The notes under the pieces: model-generated
Databases searched by the model: none
Told to the model about the DNA's origin: nothing
The model's input: only the letters and a program-made list of their open reading frames with translations
Shown: in pieces, positions 9,508 to 18,800 of the stretch
How the letters are laid out: the number at the start of each line of letters is the position of its first letter
Numbering within the stretch: position 1 is the stretch's first letter
Origin: Paulinella micropora
Taxonomy: Eukaryota > Cercozoa > Imbricatea > Euglyphida > Paulinellidae
Direction: 5' to 3'
Length of the DNA: 27,500 nucleotides
Assembly (NCBI GenBank): GCA_019918135.1
Contig: WBZZ01006243.1
Coordinates: 42,501-70,000, forward strand
Program-made: the position numbers and the translations under genes

Positions 9508-10350
9508 TCACTTGGATTTCAACAAATTGAAAAATGAATTAAATAAACTAAAATAATTAGTTTCACGATAAACCAATAATGTCATAACTATTCCCAAACC
9601 ATTAAGATTTATTGCTTGGTCGTTTTCGTCCGTCAAGTAAAACCTGAATACATTGTTTGAATTAGCGGACAATGTTTTCCCGTATTCACTTCCAGAGCCA
9701 TCATAGATAACAGATCCAAAAGGAATTTCGTTGGCTGTGTATATTTCTTGTAGCACATGATTATCACCTTCATTCACCAAATCCGATTGAAGATACAGAG
9801 TTTTTTCTCCAGTTAAAGTAATTACATTCGGCGACTTAATAAAATCATTAGCAAAGAAATATGTTGCATTTCTATCAAAACCCATTACCTCATGAATACG
9901 AGTATCACCATCAAATATAAACCGCGGTTGAATACCTCCGTTATTTGAAACACTGAATGTTAATTTACCATCCTCCGCTTCTGTGTTTGTATTGTTGCTT
10001 GAGACTACATAAGTATAATCATTCGGACTTTCTGCCGTCAGTATCTCAGACAGTTTATTTTTTAAGTTGTTCATTGTGTAGTTTCCTTCAGGTATCGTAA
10101 TTAATGCCTCATACCCGTCTTCGGATAATGTAAAAGTATTATATGGTGAAGCCACAGAGTAATACGACTTTGGAGTGTAAATGTGTAATATTTTACAATG
10201 TGTGGGATTGTCTAGTCCCTTCATATTGACTTCGTGTGTAAAATCTGAGTCTGTGCCAGTTATCCTGTTCTTACTATTTATGTAGTATATACCACTTGAC
10301 CTGCCCCCTTTGTAATCCATTGTTATATTATACGAATAATTTTTGGACAT
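9508..10350 (-). CDS. Minor capsid (penton-like) protein
   Basis: A 280-aa protein from the ATG at 10350. The frame is open 6 bp further upstream, but only from a TTG. It has the pattern of Polinton/virophage penton proteins: early YYINSKNRI, then ITIPEGNYTMNNLKNKL, then NVITLTGEKTLYLQSDLV, and a C-terminal strand FRFYLTDENDQAINLNGLG. These proteins form a single jelly-roll pentamer at capsid vertices. It lies just upstream of the MCP in the same transcriptional direction. ACTATATAA is 7 bp before the ATG, and the start overlaps the end of the upstream GIY-YIG gene by 23 bp. Confidence 0.85.
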   Translation of the reverse strand: MSKNYSYNITMDYKGGRSSGIYYINSKNRITGTDSDFTHEVNMKGLDNPTHCKILHIYTPKSYYSVASPYNTFTLSEDGYEALITIPEGNYTMNNLKNKLSEILTAESPNDYTYVVSSNNTNTEAEDGKLTFSVSNNGGIQPRFIFDGDTRIHEVMGFDRNATYFFANDFIKSPNVITLTGEKTLYLQSDLVNEGDNHVLQEIYTANEIPFGSVIYDGSGSEYGKTLSANSNNVFRFYLTDENDQAINLNGLGIVMTLLVYRETNYFSLFNSFFNLLKSK

Positions 10351-10906
10351 CTTCAAAACTATATAAATTATTTATGTGATTTTGTGTTTTATTATGTGTT
10401 GTTTTTACAGAAGGAAAATCTGATACATTAACTCCACATTCGCATAAATATTTTTTTTGATATCTATATTGTTTATTTTTTCTTAATATTTCAGTTCTGT
10501 TTGACTCATAGTAATTTCTATGAATTTCTTTCATTTTTTCTTTGTTTCTTAATCTATATGATTTCACCATATTGGAAATTCTTTCCTTGTTGTCCTTGTA
10601 ATATTCTTTATCACTCCTTCCTTCAATTCTTTTATTAACACAATTATTATGTCTTATGACCTCCCCTTCTCGCCTATTCAGTTCCATTTTGTTATCACAC
10701 CGATACAATTCAATGAGTTCAATGTAAGCATCTTCATACTTTAATATCTCATTTGCTTTTGTTAATATATTTCTATATAAAGTTTTACAATGACTTCTAT
10801 GTTGAGCCATTCTCATTGCCAATGATTGAGTTGTTGAACCAATATAAATCTTGTCAGTTTTGTGAGACCTGATAGCATAAATCTTTCCTTGCTTGTAGTC
10901 TGGCAT
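10328..10906 (-). CDS. GIY-YIG endonuclease with C-terminal zinc finger
   Basis: A 192-aa protein. The GIY-YIG core is at 7-85: KIYAIRS, YIGSTTQ (Y21, G23), catalytic Arg32 and Glu80 (NRREGEVIR). A basic linker at 100-150 has imperfect 13-15-residue repeats (EYYKDNKERI). A CECG...H...H segment (C155, C157, H171, H177) could bind zinc and DNA. Such enzymes are usually homing or selfish nucleases. Its first 14 residues are identical to the second GIY-YIG protein (14854-15480). It is wedged between protease and penton genes and overlaps the penton start, which suggests a later insertion. Three tandem TATA-containing 10-mers lie upstream. Confidence 0.88.
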   Translation of the reverse strand: MPDYKQGKIYAIRSHKTDKIYIGSTTQSLAMRMAQHRSHCKTLYRNILTKANEILKYEDAYIELIELYRCDNKMELNRREGEVIRHNNCVNKRIEGRSDKEYYKDNKERISNMVKSYRLRNKEKMKEIHRNYYESNRTEILRKNKQYRYQKKYLCECGVNVSDFPSVKTTHNKTQNHINNLYSFEDVQKLFV

Positions 10907-10910
10907 ATTG

Positions 10911-10940
10911 TGTTTTTATATGTTTTTATATGTTTTTATT
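10911..10940 (-). promoter_or_regulatory. Three tandem TATAAAAACA units upstream of GIY-YIG gene
   Basis: On the minus strand the 10-mer TATAAAAACA is repeated three times (last copy imperfect), ending about 5 bp before the ATG at 10906. This is a multiplied version of the TATA-like motif found near other starts of the element. Promoter function is inferred. Confidence 0.55.
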
Positions 10941-10952
10941 TTAATACATAAT

Positions 10953-12017
10953 TCATATAAAAGTGTCAAAGCCGTAGCCATTTTGTGCTTTTAATTTTTC
11001 CGCTTCGTCTTCTTTTAGGTCTGTATATCTGCTAGCAAATTTAAACCTGTTGCCTTTACTGCGTTGGATGAGGAAGTTCATGCTATGCCAACCACATGTG
11101 TCTGTGGTATCACTTTGATTTTTTACCTTATTTACTTTCATTAATAAATAACTATCTGGATTACTTTTATTTACTAGTTGTTTCATTTGTTGTTGGAAGT
11201 CTTCAGTAGGTTCATAAAGTGCTAATGGATCATAAACTTCAACAGACCTATCTTTATCTAAATCTATATAAACAGCCATCCAATGTGCTCCGGGTTGCGA
11301 ACTTTTTTGGGTATTCATAATAAATCCGTATCGTTTTCTGCTTCCGGGCTTCAACTTGTAGATTTCATCACTTGCTATCGCTCCGAGATACCATCCATAT
11401 TTTTTCATTATGTCGTCTATTTCATAAGTCATTAGTCCCCGCCCCTCACCCTGTTGTTCGTCTGGCGGTGGCTCTTGTTTTGATGGGACAAGCCCCTCCA
11501 AATCGCTTCGCTCATCTTGCTGTGGCTCCTCTGGCTCTGATTGCTGTGGCTCTTGCTTTACCTCCTCTGGCTGTGTTTGCTGTTGCTCATTTCTATATTT
11601 ATTTATAAGAGCATTAAAATAACCTTTTTTTCTCATTGAATGTGTCCATTCTTTTCGTGATAAATACTTTTTAATGTTTTTTACGGAAAACACTTTATTA
11701 ATTAAATCTTCTAATCCAGTTCCCGTTTGTAATCCCAAATATTCTGCGAGTTTCTTTTTTACTTCGTCCTTCTTTTGTCCAACATCTATTTTATGTTCTA
11801 CAATTTTGTCTATTATCCATGATGCTCTTTGGTTCCAACCTTTAACATCGTGGCCTTCATTTTTAAGTTTATCCCTTAATGCTTCACCAAGAATTTTAAT
11901 AGTAAGTTTTTTCTCAACATTACTATTTGACAATCCATTCTTCAACATTAATCTGTATTTAGCCTCCTCTAGTTGGTTTCCTATATTTTTATTTAATGCT
12001 TCTTGTGCTCCTAGCAT
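10953..12017 (-). CDS. Adenain-like cysteine protease (capsid maturation)
   Basis: A 354-aa protein. Residues 195-330 form an adenovirus-protease/Ulp1-type domain: catalytic His245 in GAHWMAVYID, acidic residue Asp263 (VYDPLA; Glu260 is the alternative), Gln301 and nucleophile Cys308 in DTCGWH. The order and spacing match adenain (His, acid, Gln, Cys). Residues 1-140 are charged and helical; 145-190 is a Gln/Pro/Glu linker. Polinton proteases are thought to process capsid proteins during assembly. The gene overlaps the upstream coiled-coil gene by 7 bp, so the two probably share a transcript. The large N-terminal extension may dock to virion partners. Confidence 0.9.
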   Translation of the reverse strand: MLGAQEALNKNIGNQLEEAKYRLMLKNGLSNSNVEKKLTIKILGEALRDKLKNEGHDVKGWNQRASWIIDKIVEHKIDVGQKKDEVKKKLAEYLGLQTGTGLEDLINKVFSVKNIKKYLSRKEWTHSMRKKGYFNALINKYRNEQQQTQPEEVKQEPQQSEPEEPQQDERSDLEGLVPSKQEPPPDEQQGEGRGLMTYEIDDIMKKYGWYLGAIASDEIYKLKPGSRKRYGFIMNTQKSSQPGAHWMAVYIDLDKDRSVEVYDPLALYEPTEDFQQQMKQLVNKSNPDSYLLMKVNKVKNQSDTTDTCGWHSMNFLIQRSKGNRFKFASRYTDLKEDEAEKLKAQNGYGFDTFI

Positions 12018-12742
12018 TTTTTCATATCATCTATTGTTATTTGTTGCTTTTGAAAATCTTTTATTCTTTCTGCTATACTTTGTATTTTACTAGGTTCCCA
12101 ATTATCTATATCTGCTTGAGTAAAAACTCCAGAATTTATGATTAATTTTTTATAGTCTTCAAATTCTTTATTTGAATTAACTTTTACCTCTGGCTGTGCC
12201 TGTTGTTCTTGTGGTTGCCCCTGCTGTGCAGGCATAATATATTGTTGTTGTGGGGGCATAATGGCTAATCTTTGGTTCCTTTGCTGTTCGTATTGTAAAT
12301 CCTCTATGAGTTTTTGCTCCCTTCTTAGTTCTCTGTCTTTTTGTTCTTGTCGTTCCTTGATATCTTCCATGTCTTTTCGGTGTTGCCTCTTCTTTTCTTC
12401 TTCAGCATCAACTCGTGCTTTTTTCTCTTTTTGGTCAATCTCATCAATCTTATCGTATTTCTCTTTTCTGAGTTTGTCTAAGTGGTCATTAATGGCGGTT
12501 CTAGTATTTTGTTCAATCTCTGAAAGGCTTTGGACTTTCCTTAAGTCTTCTTTTCGCTTAGGTGTCCGTCTTGTCTTTGGCCGATTTAGATATTTCATAA
12601 AAAGTTTAACAATTTGAAGTGTGCTCATATCATTTGTCTTTTTACCGAAATTAAGATAATATTTTTTACCCTTCTGGATAATATACGGCTTCCCGCTTTT
12701 ATTCCTATAAACCCGCGGCGGACGGACTTTTGCCCTTTTCAC
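12011..12742 (-). CDS. Coiled-coil, Gln-rich protein of the virion block (start uncertain)
   Basis: A 243-aa frame. The N-terminus is basic (RPPRVYRNKSGKPYIIQKGKKYYLNFG), residues ~65-160 are a Lys/Glu-rich coiled coil, ~160-190 is Gln/Pro-rich, and the C-terminal ~50 residues look folded. The frame begins at GTG, not ATG. An ATG at 12762, one base after TTAATATACA, has the usual start context but lies one frame off and stops after seven codons. A 1-nt loss in the A run near 12745-12748 would explain this. It overlaps the protease gene by 7 bp. Function unknown; a scaffold or minor virion role is guessed from position. Confidence 0.65.
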   Translation of the reverse strand: MKRAKVRPPRVYRNKSGKPYIIQKGKKYYLNFGKKTNDMSTLQIVKLFMKYLNRPKTRRTPKRKEDLRKVQSLSEIEQNTRTAINDHLDKLRKEKYDKIDEIDQKEKKARVDAEEEKKRQHRKDMEDIKERQEQKDRELRREQKLIEDLQYEQQRNQRLAIMPPQQQYIMPAQQGQPQEQQAQPEVKVNSNKEFEDYKKLIINSGVFTQADIDNWEPSKIQSIAERIKDFQKQQITIDDMKKC

Positions 12743-12808
12743 ATTTTAGTCTTAGCGACCATTGTATATTAACAAAAAAATACTTCTGTGTTATATCAAA
12801 TTATTTTT

Positions 12809-13135
12809 TTAAAACTTGAGTGCCCCGCGTCCTCTCTGCTTACCATACCCCAGTCTTGATGCTACAGCACCAACACTACCTGCGTAAGGTACCCCTACAC
12901 TACTTAATGCTCCCGCAGTCCTTGAGATTAACTTATTACCGCGAAGAAATTTATCAACGGCAAAGACCGTTTTGCCAACTTTTTGCCAGTTGATTTTACC
13001 GCCTGCTTGTCCCTTGCCTCCTTGCTTCTTCTTGCGACCAGTCTTCTTTTTACCTCCAGCCATGTTTGTGCTTGAGTTAATAGTTCGTTTGCCGATTGTT
13101 GGAATGACTTCAACACGAGTTGTTTTAACTACCAT
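12809..13135 (-). CDS. Small basic Gly-rich protein, candidate virion core/DNA-binding protein
   Basis: A 108-aa protein from the ATG at 13135, preceded directly by ATAGTATA. A longer frame starts at 13168 but lacks the motif. Residues ~25-50 are a Lys/Gly-rich stretch (GGKKKTGRKKKQGGKG). The C-terminal half has small residues (SSVGVPYAGSVGAVASRLGYG) ending GRGALKF. Composition resembles packaged-DNA-binding core proteins of adenovirus-like viruses, but no family is recognised. It lies between ATPase and protease genes, in the packaging/maturation block. Confidence 0.65.
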   Translation of the reverse strand: MVVKTTRVEVIPTIGKRTINSSTNMAGGKKKTGRKKKQGGKGQAGGKINWQKVGKTVFAVDKFLRGNKLISRTAGALSSVGVPYAGSVGAVASRLGYGKQRGRGALKF

Positions 13136-13173
13136 TATACTATAAAAAAAAATATTTATTAATTCCAAAAATA

Positions 13174-13995
13174 TTATTTAAATCTTTGTGAAAAGCTTTT
13201 TCTTAACTCATCATCAACACTTGAGACATAAAGAAAATTAAATCGTTCCTTTGTTGCTTCGTGATACTTTTGAAGAAAGTAATCAAAGTCAAAAGATAAG
13301 TCTAAGTGTTTATACACGAGTTCCATTTTGTCCTGAGACTGGCTTGGAAAGATTAATAGATAATCTAACTGCTTAATTGCTTCTGGCCGTAGGTCGTTCA
13401 GATACTGACTAGACATAATCACCTTTGATTTATAGTGTCTGTTCTTTTTTAACAAATCACTTACGGACTTGTCTCTTAATCCACTCCCTAAATCATCCAA
13501 AACAAAAACAACCTCTGGCACGATATACTTGCTTGGTCGTTCTTTTGCCTCCGCGGTGCTCTGTTTCTTTTTTTCTTCTTTGCCAAAATAAAGAAATTGT
13601 GGTTTCTCTATTTCCTCTTTGTCTTGTTTTACTTCTCCTTCGTGTTGCTCGTCCTGTCTGTTCAGTTTGTCCAATTCATAATCAATGACATTTACACCAT
13701 CTGATTTAAGAAAGGTATATACCGCCATCGGGTTTCCCCTGTTCTTAAAGTGCTTCACCATTGCTTTATAAATGTAGTCCTTGTGTATTGTTGAAGCAAT
13801 AATGACAATGCGGGTTTTTCTGTCGGTTGTCCTTTTCAGTATTTCAAAGAGTGCTGTCGTTTTCCCGCTCTTCTTTCTAGCAAGTAGAAATATGTTAGCA
13901 TACGGCTCATTGAATAATTTATAACCTTTTGCTTTTTTATCTCCGTTTCCATCCTGCTTCACAGGCTTCACCTTAATGCTATTAATCTTCTCCAT
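13174..13995 (-). CDS. FtsK/HerA-type genome-packaging ATPase
   Basis: A 273-aa protein. Walker A at 39-46 is ARKKSGKT, with Ala in place of the usual first Gly of GxxxxGKT. Walker B at 163-168 is VFVLDD, and a sensor-like VIMSSQYLNDL is at 192-202. This layout matches the A32-like packaging ATPases of Polintons, virophages and large DNA viruses. A charged insert (~110-155) lies before Walker B. The enzyme would pump DNA into preformed capsids. It stops 38 bp from the basic protein gene, in the same direction. The start is preceded by AAAATATC and the composite hairpin module at 13996-14165. Confidence 0.9.
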   Translation of the reverse strand: MEKINSIKVKPVKQDGNGDKKAKGYKLFNEPYANIFLLARKKSGKTTALFEILKRTTDRKTRIVIIASTIHKDYIYKAMVKHFKNRGNPMAVYTFLKSDGVNVIDYELDKLNRQDEQHEGEVKQDKEEIEKPQFLYFGKEEKKKQSTAEAKERPSKYIVPEVVFVLDDLGSGLRDKSVSDLLKKNRHYKSKVIMSSQYLNDLRPEAIKQLDYLLIFPSQSQDKMELVYKHLDLSFDFDYFLQKYHEATKERFNFLYVSSVDDELRKSFSQRFK

Positions 13996-14165
13996 GATAT
14001 TTTAGAATTGCGCTTTACTGCCCGAAGGGCGTAATCACTCTACGAGATGGTCGTGCTGTCGCACTCTCTCTTATTCTAAAACATCGTTTTTTTCATTTAC
14101 AAGAAATTAAATGGTTTTACGATGTTTGTTGAAGACGTTGTAGATTCGACGAAGTCGAATCGGGT
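13996..14165. repeat. Composite hairpin module, copy A (upstream of ATPase gene)
   Basis: Elements in order: TTTTAGAAT (14000-14008) followed by TGCGCTT; small hairpins GCCC/GGGC and GTGC/GCAC; ATTCTAAAA (14073-14081), complementary to the first arm; ACATCGT (14081-14087) paired with ACGATGT (14119-14125); then GATTCGAC/GTCGAATC around loop GAA (about 14143-14161). The same order recurs upstream of the fibre gene at 19172-19305. No protein is encoded. It may be a leader, a 3'-end signal for the 14178 gene, or a cruciform. Confidence 0.8.
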
Positions 14166-14177
14166 CTGAAACAAATA

Positions 14178-14543
14178 TCAGCCTACGAATTCTAAGCACA
14201 CAACAATTCTTCCCGCTAAATTTCCTGTGTCAATATTTCCGCTGTCAGTTTCAAGGACTTTAAATGTATATTGTCCGTCCGACCATCCAACGACCCCCAA
14301 ATTATAACCGAGATTTGAAATGTTTGCTGTTGTGCTGTCCGCAAATGTTCCAATAATTCTAATTCTATCCATGTAAAGAATTCTGGTTTTTGTCTCTGTC
14401 TGGTCGTTCATATAGTGGATAAATTTTACATTCATTTTGGTGGGTGTGAATGACATTTGGATATTTTTATTAAATGTTTTGCTTCCTCCAGCAAAATCAT
14501 TGCTCAGAAAAATAATCTTTTGGTATTTGAACTCACTCATCAT
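14178..14543 (-). CDS. Small beta-rich hypothetical protein, likely virion-associated
   Basis: A 121-aa protein starting with a double ATG (MMSEFKYQKIIFLSND). Alternating hydrophobic strands run throughout (MNVKFIHYMN, TRILYMDRIRIIGTF, GRIVVCLEFVG), with no signal peptide or membrane segment. No family recognised. It diverges from the 14566 gene across a 22-bp AT-rich spacer. A strong hairpin of module A lies just 3' of its stop. Confidence 0.6.
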   Translation of the reverse strand: MMSEFKYQKIIFLSNDFAGGSKTFNKNIQMSFTPTKMNVKFIHYMNDQTETKTRILYMDRIRIIGTFADSTTANISNLGYNLGVVGWSDGQYTFKVLETDSGNIDTGNLAGRIVVCLEFVG

Positions 14544-14565
14544 ATATTTTGTATAATATAAAAAA
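14544..14565. promoter_or_regulatory. 22-bp shared divergent promoter region
   Basis: All DNA between two divergent ATGs is 22 bp of A/T-rich sequence with ATATTTTG and GTATAATATA. Both genes must be driven from within this spacer or from inside each other. Confidence 0.55.
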
Positions 14566-14820
14566 ATGATTTTAATATTCTTGTTTATGTGGTCTGTGTT
14601 AGGTCGGACTGCCTGCGACTTTTACTCACGGGTCGGCGATAAAAAAAATGAAAGTTGTGTTTATTGTATTCAAAAAGGTATAGATACTAAATTTAAATGT
14701 GTTTTCATAAATAACGGAAATAATATGTGTCGTAGTTTTGATGATGCTTTGCCATTAATGTGTGCCGGCGATACTTCTTCTTGGTATAGGACACATATAT
14801 ATGAATGCGATAATTTATGA
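14566..14820 (+). CDS. Small secreted or membrane-targeted Cys-rich protein
   Basis: An 84-aa protein. Residues 1-16 form a hydrophobic signal-like segment (MILIFLFMWSVLG). The rest contains seven cysteines (17, 31, 34, 45, 55, 66, 81) and is otherwise polar, suggesting a disulphide-rich extracytoplasmic fold. A short loop CVYC could also be redox-active. No family recognised. It ends 33 bp before the second GIY-YIG gene in the same direction. Confidence 0.6.
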   Translation: MILIFLFMWSVLGRTACDFYSRVGDKKNESCVYCIQKGIDTKFKCVFINNGNNMCRSFDDALPLMCAGDTSSWYRTHIYECDNL

Positions 14821-14853
14821 TTTAAAGATAGCGATAATAAACGATATAAAAGG

Positions 14854-15480
14854 ATGCCAGATTATAAACAAGGTAAAATATATGCGATTAGGTCATATCA
14901 AACGGATCGGGTGTATATTGGTTCAACAACTCAACCATTATACAAAAGACTTTATGCACATAAATTAAACTACAAAATATGGATGAAAGGAGAATATGAT
15001 TACACTTCTTCATTTGAAATCGTCAAATATGATGATGCCTTTGTTGAATTAATTGAAGATTATCCGTGTGAAAATGTAGAACAATTAAGAAAGCGAGAAG
15101 GAGAAATAATAAGACAGAATGAGAATTGTGTAAATAAAATAATAGTAAGAAGAACCAAAAATGAATATTATCAAGATAACAAAGAACAAATAATACAAAA
15201 AATGAAAAAATACTATGAAAAAAATAAAGAACATTTAACACAGAAAATGAAAGGATACTACGAAGAAAATAAAGAGCAATTATCACAGAACATGAAAGGA
15301 TACAGAGAACGGAATAAAGAATATTTGTTAAAAAAGAAAAAAGATTATTATAAAGAAATAAGACAAAAAAAAATCACTTGTGAGTGTGGTTCAATTTTGT
15401 CAGTACATAGTTTATCGCCTCATAAATCAAAGGAAATACATTATGACAATATGATCGGATTATCCTCTTTTGGTTTTTAA
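14854..15480 (+). CDS. GIY-YIG endonuclease with helical repeats and zinc finger
   Basis: A 208-aa paralogue of the 10328-10906 protein; the first 14 residues are identical. GIY-YIG core: KIYAIRS, VYIGSTTQ, catalytic Arg32 and Glu82 (RKREGEIIRQ). Residues ~104-168 carry four imperfect repeats of the type YYxxNKExxxxKMKG. The end has CECGS (C176, C178) with H185, H190 and H196, a possible zinc site. ACGATATAAAAGG precedes the ATG. Likely a selfish or homing-type nuclease; its target cannot be told from the sequence. Confidence 0.88.
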   Translation: MPDYKQGKIYAIRSYQTDRVYIGSTTQPLYKRLYAHKLNYKIWMKGEYDYTSSFEIVKYDDAFVELIEDYPCENVEQLRKREGEIIRQNENCVNKIIVRRTKNEYYQDNKEQIIQKMKKYYEKNKEHLTQKMKGYYEENKEQLSQNMKGYRERNKEYLLKKKKDYYKEIRQKKITCECGSILSVHSLSPHKSKEIHYDNMIGLSSFGF

Positions 15481-15481
15481 T

Positions 15482-15831
15482 TTACTTCTTACCACCCCCA
15501 GAACTTGGAGAAGGTAAAACGATACCGACCATCAACGAAATGAGCCCCACATAGACATTAGTTTGATTACAATCAAGATTATGGTTAGAAAGTTTTACGA
15601 TCGCTAACGAGACTATAGCGATAATGATACCCATTTGAAATAAGTATTTAATAAGTCGGCTGTCGGTTGGTCTGTTTGTTATACAACAACAATTCCAGTT
15701 ATCTTCCAATTCGTGCTCTACTTTTTTTCCTCATTCTTCAATGAAATGTCTAAAACACGATTTTTCAACTCTGGTGTTAGTTCGCCGTCTATTTCAATGA
15801 CTGGCGGTGGGGGGTGTAATCTAGGAGGCAT
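15482..15831 (-). pseudogene. Small two-helix membrane protein, split by a 1-nt slip in an A run
   Basis: Two adjacent minus-strand frames. The first (15718-15831, 37 codons, ATG at 15831) has MPPRLHPPPPVIEIDGELTP and stops just after a run of seven A (minus strand, about 15721-15727). The second runs to 15482 without an ATG. It has a CCC cluster, two hydrophobic segments (GIIIAIVSLAIVKL and YVGLISLMVGIVL) and a LPSPSSGGGKK end. The frames join if the A run is one base longer, so this is probably one gene broken here or a sequencing error. It overlaps the fibre stop by 11 bp and was probably co-transcribed with it. A virion membrane or capsid-lining protein is plausible but inferred. Confidence 0.65.
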
Positions 15832-18800
15832 TAGTAGAAAATACGACTGCTCGGATTTCGGCTAGTTGGTTTGCTTGGTCTTGTAGTATATTCATAAGAT
15901 TTTTATTTTCTTTTTCTAAATTAACTACCTTTTCTGATAATTGTTGAACGGCCTTAATTAACGGGGCTATAAACTCGGAATAACCTATACCATAACCGAC
16001 ATCACCACTATCAATACATTTAACATCTTCTGGATTAACACTCACACCTTTCAATTCATATTCTTTTCTTTGCTTTGGACACGGAACCATAATTGTTTCT
16101 TTTATAAAACCGCCAAAATCTAACATATCCATTTCTGTTAGTATTTCTTCTAATTCCTGTGCTATTAAGCCAGTCCTACATTTCTTTTTGTCATCAATCA
16201 TACGATAGCAAACTGGATTTAACTTATTAATAAAATCTAAGCCTAAGCATTCATTTATATCTTCTTTTTTTCTCCTGTCTGAATATTGAATTGGATTAGA
16301 CAATACCCATAATTGTCCATCGCTTGCTTTCAAAGACATTAAAGCAGTATTTGAACCATTCTCCCATATGAACCCACTCGTTGAAGAATTATTCACTCTA
16401 AATCTAATAGCATAAGAAGTTAATCCTCCGCCTACTCCTCCTGCTGGCGCTGTTCCTCCACTTAATGATTTACCTGAACCAGACTGAGACATATAAATCC
16501 CCCAGTTTGAATCACTGCTATCCCATACAAATATTCCTCTCGCATTCGTCCCGTCTGTTTGTCCTTGAATTCCTATTTTCGCTCCATTATTAGTTGTGGT
16601 AGTTAGCACGCCAGAGTATGTAATCCCCGCATTCGCAGTTAATAATCCCGCCGTGCTTATGTTCATTGCCTCAGTGAAAGATATATTGCTTCCTGCCGTT
16701 ATTCCTGATTTATAATAAAAAGCGAGTTTGCCACCTTTTTGAATTAGAAAGTTTGAACCGCTGTGGCTTGATTTCCAGTTCGTGCCATCAAAATAAGCAT
16801 CAAAACTTAAATTGACATTATCGTGTGCCCAGTTTAGTTGTTGAAATGTTGGATAAGCATCAGCCGTTGTTATTGCCTGTATATGTGGCCCCGCGGTGTT
16901 GCTCGCCGTTCCATATAATTCTAATCCTCCCGTCGCACCTACTCCTTTTGTTGAGTTGCCTATAATTATTGGTTTGCCTGATGCTGTTGTTATTTTGTCG
17001 CTCGTTGTTAATGTTGTCGTAGTTATTCCTGCGGTTGAAGTTATTGTTCCAGCACTTGTTATGTTGTTTGAGTTCATATCTAAGGCACCATAAAACCGCA
17101 TACCGCCAGCATTGTTAAAACGGACAATGTCAGACGAAGCACTTTTATTATCCAAAAGTTTTGAAATATAAAGTCCCGCCCCTTTTACATCAGATGCTAC
17201 ATTCGTGAATACATAACCTCGTTGGTCTGCGGTTCCACTTGTAGCAGTATTTAGAGTAAATAAGAAATATTGGTAATCTCCCGATGTCTGTGAAAAGAAT
17301 ATATCGCCTCCATTTTGGTTTAATATCCTCGCCCCATTATATGTTATATTTCCGCCATTAGTGATAGTTTGATTATTAAAATCTGCATTGTTAGTTAAAG
17401 TTAGATATTTTATCACAGTGCTCGCCCCATTAAATGTTTTGCTTCCTGTTATGGTTTGGTCTGTTGATAGTTTTACATTTTGCCCGTCCAATGTGTCCGC
17501 ATACCCTTTTGTTGCGCCATCGGTCGCTAATGTCGGAGTTCCAAGGTTGGCTATTTTGCTACTATTACAATCTAACCCCGAAGCATTTACCCAACCGACA
17601 ATCGTCCCGTCAATAATAAAACTTATTTTTTTCGCAGAAATTTCAAAGTTGTAATATGTTGCAGTTTTCATATCCAAACTAGCAATTGACCCGATATTAC
17701 TGGTAGAATTGAAAACGATAAATGTGCCCTTTGTTGTTGAATTGATTGAATTTCCCGTTATTTCAACACCACTGCTATATGTCTTAATTCCTGCTATGGT
17801 TTGGTTTCCTGTTAGTTTCACATTTTGCCCGTCTAATGTATCAACATAACTTTTGTTTGCTCCGTCTGTTGATGCTGATGGTGTGGCTAAGTTTGTTATT
17901 TTGTTGTTATTCAAAGATAGTGTAGTGCCTGTTGCTGTCGCGATTACATTATCACCCGCATATAAATCAACATATGACCCCGTTATTTGTATCGGATACC
18001 AAGTCGCTGTTGCTGTTTTTTGTGCGGCAATCATTCCTATTTTTGTATCAAAGGCTATGCCAATGCCGTCAAAAGTAGTTGGATTGGACGAACCACTTAC
18101 TTCCAAAGTTGATGTAAATTTTTTATTCCCTGCTATGGTTTGGTCTCCTGTTAGTTTAACCACCGAAGTATCAAGGGTGGAAACATCAACACCATCAACC
18201 AAATTAACATTTGTTATGTTTTGACTTTTCATATCAATCCCCGCACTAGCATTTATTATGTTGCTGAATGTTTTGGTTCCTGCTATGGTTTGGTCTCCTG
18301 TTAGTTTGACCACTGAACCATCAACTGCAAGATTTGTGAGATTAATTCCATTATATGTAGAAGCCCCTGAAATAGCATAACCATTCATATTTAGTCCTCC
18401 AGTCATACTTGCTGTGCCGTCTAATCTAAGAAAGGGCGGTGTGGTGTTTCTCCATTGCCCCGTGCTATACATAATCAGTTGATTATCTGCTGGAAAGCCT
18501 GATATTGTCACATCGCTATGTGTGTCTATACTTCCAGATGCTGTCACCTTATTATTATTATCATTATGCTCAAATATCCATTCATCAACGCCTTTGTCAT
18601 TTAGTAAATTAACTCCTGTTATATTCTTCATTCCCATGCTAATATTACCTGTTTCATCCACATTTATCGGAAATGTTTTATTGACCCAGTTTATTGAGTT
18701 ATATGTTAGATAACTATTCATCGCCACTGGTGCTGTAATGACTACATCTGAAAGTGTATCAATTGAACCAAGGGCTGTATTCTTCCATTTGCCTTCTACA

